A DNA stretch of 7,609 nt from Chloroflexota bacterium (GTDB lineage Bacteria > Chloroflexota > Limnocylindria > Limnocylindrales > CSP1-4). Positions 5,946 through 7,609 of the stretch are shown here, in pieces. The stretch lies in contig JACDAV010000010.1 in the NCBI GenBank assembly GCA_013695255.1, positions 1-7,609 on the forward strand. The letters are read 5' to 3'. Position 1 is the stretch's first letter. The number at the start of each line of letters is the position of its first letter. Both the position numbers and the translations under genes were made by a program. The notes under the pieces were generated by a model that saw only the letters and a list, made by a program, of their open reading frames with translations, searched no databases and was not told where the DNA came from.

Positions 5946-6607
5946 CAAACCGCGCCCAGGTCCAGCGCGACCTCGGCCCGGACGCCCTCCGTCACCTCGT
6001 CGATGGGGCGCCGCCCGTCGACGCATCGCAGCACACCGCGCGACCGGTAGTGCCCGACCACGTCCTCGAGCGCTCCGAGCTGCTGGGCCATGCGGGCGCG
6101 GACCGTCTCCTCTCGGTCATCCGCCCGCTGGACGAGCGCTGAGCCGTCGAGGTCGCACACGCCCGGTGTGAGCGGCGGGTTCGCGATCGCGTGGTAGACG
6201 TGGCCGGCCGCCGAGCAGATCCAGCGGCCCGCCGCGCGCTGGACGAGATCCTCGATGGGCACCTCGATGAGGACCGCCCGGTCCACCCGGCGTCCGTGCT
6301 CCCCCAGCGCCGCGTCGAGCGCCTCGGCCTGCGCGGCCGTCCGGGGGAAGCCGTCGAGGACGGCGCCCTTGCGCGCATCGGGCTGATCGAGCCGGTCGAG
6401 AAAGATCCGGATCATCGTCGCGTCCGGGACCAGCTGCCCTCGGCTCATGTAGCGATCCGCGTCCCGACCCACCGGCGTCCCGGCGGCGACTGCGGCGCGG
6501 AGCAGGTCACCGGACGCGAGGTGCGGCAGCCCCAGCTGCGCTTCGAGGAACTTGGCCTGGGTGCCCTTGCCGGCGCCCGGGGCGCCCAGGAGCACCACGA
6601 CCGTCAC
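5945..6607 (-). CDS. adk: Adenylate kinase
   Basis: Adk interconverts ATP plus AMP and two ADP. The 220-residue product has the P-loop GAPGAGKGT at 8-16, SGDLLR in the AMP-binding region at 32-37, DGFPRT at 85-90 and QRADDREETVRARM at 160-173. The long LID domain (about 128-160) is present, but its zinc site is incomplete: Cys131, Ala134 (normally Cys), Cys151 and Asp154. The GTG at 6607-6605 is chosen because homologues begin three to four residues before LLG-PGAGKGT. It lacks a close ribosome binding site; GGAGAGGG at 6636-6629 is 21 nt away. An in-frame ATG at 6688 would add 27 Arg/Ser-rich residues encoded partly by repeat copy B and is judged unlikely. The stop overlaps the map start. 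secY-adk-map is the canonical end of the spc operon. Confidence 0.97.
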   Translation of the reverse strand: MTVVVLLGAPGAGKGTQAKFLEAQLGLPHLASGDLLRAAVAAGTPVGRDADRYMSRGQLVPDATMIRIFLDRLDQPDARKGAVLDGFPRTAAQAEALDAALGEHGRRVDRAVLIEVPIEDLVQRAAGRWICSAAGHVYHAIANPPLTPGVCDLDGSALVQRADDREETVRARMAQQLGALEDVVGHYRSRGVLRCVDGRRPIDEVTEGVRAEVALDLGAV

Positions 6608-6758
6608 GTGCGGCGGACCGAGGCGCCACCCTCTCCGGCGGGTCGGCAGCCGCTCACCGAGGCCCGAGGCGGAACTCCGCGACTCCATCGGCCCGAGGTT
6701 GGCGTGAGCGAGCGCGCGGAGACGACAACGAAGCGATGGCCCGCCAGGCCCGCCGACC
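6608..6758. other. secY-adk intergenic gap
   Basis: This 151-nt stretch contains repeat copy B and a purine-rich GGAGAGGG (6636-6629, minus strand). No convincing gene, terminator with T-tract or sigma-70-type promoter is seen. A frame open through the gap on the minus strand continues from an out-of-frame reading of secY and is not considered real. Confidence 0.5.
6655..6699 (+). repeat. 45-bp dispersed repeat, copy B (secY-adk gap)
   Basis: This is the plus-strand copy of the repeat found at 5105-5149 on the minus strand, 41 of 45 positions identical. It carries the same three CCGAGG hexamers and a GCGGA-AC-TCCGC inverted repeat at 6669-6680. It lies between secY and adk, so the two copies bracket adk-map in inverted orientation. 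Confidence 0.75.
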
Positions 6759-7609
6759 TCACCTGATGAAGCCTTCGTAGTTGCGCATCATGAGCTGCGC
6801 CTCGATCTGCTTCATCGTCTCGACCACGACGCTGACCACGATGAGCAGCCCCGTCCCGCCGAGCGCGACGTTCGCGAGGTCCGGAAACGCCAGCCCGGCG
6901 ATGGCCGGCGCCACGGCCACGATGCCGAGGAACAGCGCACCCGCGATCGTGATCCGGAAGACCACCCGGGCCAGGTAGTCCTGCGTCGGGCGGCCGGGCC
7001 GGATGCCCGGGATGAAGCCGCCGTTCTTGCGGAGCTGCTCCGCCGTCTCGTCCGGCTTGAAGGTGAACGCGGTGTAGAAGTACGTGAATCCGACGGTCAG
7101 CAGGAAGTACAGGAGGATGTACGGGATCGAGCGCGGGTTGAAGAAGTTGACGATGGCCCGCGAGGCGTCGGCCACGAAGCCGACCTCCGAGGTCGTGAAG
7201 TAGCTCGCGATCTGCTGCGGGAAGAGCAGGATGCTGACCGCGAAGATGATCGGGATGACCCCGGCCTGGTTGACCCGCAGGGGCAGGAAGGTCTGGCCGC
7301 CCTGGTACATCCGCCGGCCGCGGACGCGGCTCGCGTACTGGATCGGGATCCGGCGCTGGCCCTCCTGGATGTAGATGATCGCCACCACGGCCACGATGCC
7401 GATGATCGCGAAGACCGCCAGCGAGGTCAGGTTCGGGCTGGCTGCGAAGTTGGCCAGCGCGCCCGGCGCCTGGCTCACGATGCCGGCGAAGATGATGAAG
7501 CTGATGCCGTTGCCGATGCCCTTCTCGGTGATCAGCTCGCCCAGCCACATCAGCGCCACGGACCCGGCGACGAGCGTCGCGATCTGCGTCAGGGTGGTGA
7601 AGCTCGACA
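6759..7609 (-). CDS. secY: Protein translocase subunit SecY, C-terminal part
   Basis: SecY is the pore-forming subunit of the SecYEG channel in the cytoplasmic membrane. The gene enters from the right edge; 282 residues are visible, about two thirds of a typical protein, starting within TM4 (TLVAGSVALMWLGELITE). Signatures in order are LGELITEKGIGNGIS, the QRRIPIQYASRVRGRRM cytoplasmic loop, PLRVNQAGVIPIIFA, a TM8 around IPYILLYFLLTVGFTYFY, the NGGFIPGIRPGRPT loop and the final TM10 with GTGLLIVVSVVVETMKQIE. The GIRPG arginine matches Arg357 of E. coli, needed for SecA-driven export. The end MMRNYEGFIR is typical. The stop TGA is at 6761-6759, 151 nt before adk, an unusually wide gap for this operon. 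Confidence 0.97.
   Translation of the reverse strand, partial: SSFTTLTQIATLVAGSVALMWLGELITEKGIGNGISFIIFAGIVSQAPGALANFAASPNLTSLAVFAIIGIVAVVAIIYIQEGQRRIPIQYASRVRGRRMYQGGQTFLPLRVNQAGVIPIIFAVSILLFPQQIASYFTTSEVGFVADASRAIVNFFNPRSIPYILLYFLLTVGFTYFYTAFTFKPDETAEQLRKNGGFIPGIRPGRPTQDYLARVVFRITIAGALFLGIVAVAPAIAGLAFPDLANVALGGTGLLIVVSVVVETMKQIEAQLMMRNYEGFIR

Noticed and set aside
5175..6050. Plus-strand open frame of 291 codons opposite map
   Set aside because: It mirrors the map coding frame, and Map itself has all catalytic residues intact.
6604..7548. Minus-strand alternative frame of 314 codons over secY and the secY-adk gap
   Set aside because: It is a +1 shadow of secY with His/Arg/Gly-rich low-complexity sequence; SecY motifs are all in the other frame.
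1..7609. A new defence, mobile or biosynthetic system
   Set aside because: Every sizeable gene belongs to a conserved housekeeping family in canonical order; only the repeats and small spacer features are unexplained.

Overview
The window holds part of the conserved ribosomal-protein / RNA polymerase operon of a high-GC bacterium, all on the minus strand. In transcription order (right to left) it reads secY (5' end outside the window), adk, map, infA, rpmJ, rpsM, rpsK, rpsD, rpoA, rplQ, truA, rplM, rpsI, and then the first 54 codons of a probable argF. This is the classic end of the spc operon, followed by the alpha operon and the L13-S9 pair. Most junctions are tight (3-34 nt, or overlaps of 1-4 nt), which fits one long, translationally coupled transcript. 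No phage, IS, CRISPR, tRNA or rRNA is visible, and I found no new defence or metabolic system.

The strong G/C third-position bias, the four-cysteine zinc-type S4, and the style of the RpoA, S4 and SecY sequences suggest a high-GC Chloroflexota (Limnocylindria-like) or a related actinobacterial-type lineage. This is inference from sequence style, not from a search.

Region by region: 1-162 is the argF start. 163-211 is a short spacer. 212-1062 holds rpsI and rplM. 1059-1820 holds truA, whose expected start codon reads GTT. 1849-4755 is the compact alpha operon with rpmJ at its head. 4790-5008 is infA. 5009-5186 is a 178-nt gap with a hairpin, a possible 28-codon ORF and one copy of a 45-bp repeat. 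5187-6607 holds map and adk. 6608-6758 is a 151-nt gap with the second, inverted repeat copy. 6759-7609 is the C-terminal two thirds of secY.

Functionally the genes cover protein synthesis (IF-1, S13, S11, S4, L36, L17, L13, S9), transcription (RNA polymerase alpha), protein export (SecY), N-terminal methionine removal (Map), adenylate balance (Adk) and tRNA pseudouridylation (TruA). The most notable observations are two inverted 45-bp repeats (41/45 identical) bracketing adk-map in the only two sizeable gaps, the missing canonical start codon of truA, and a degenerate zinc site in the Adk LID domain.
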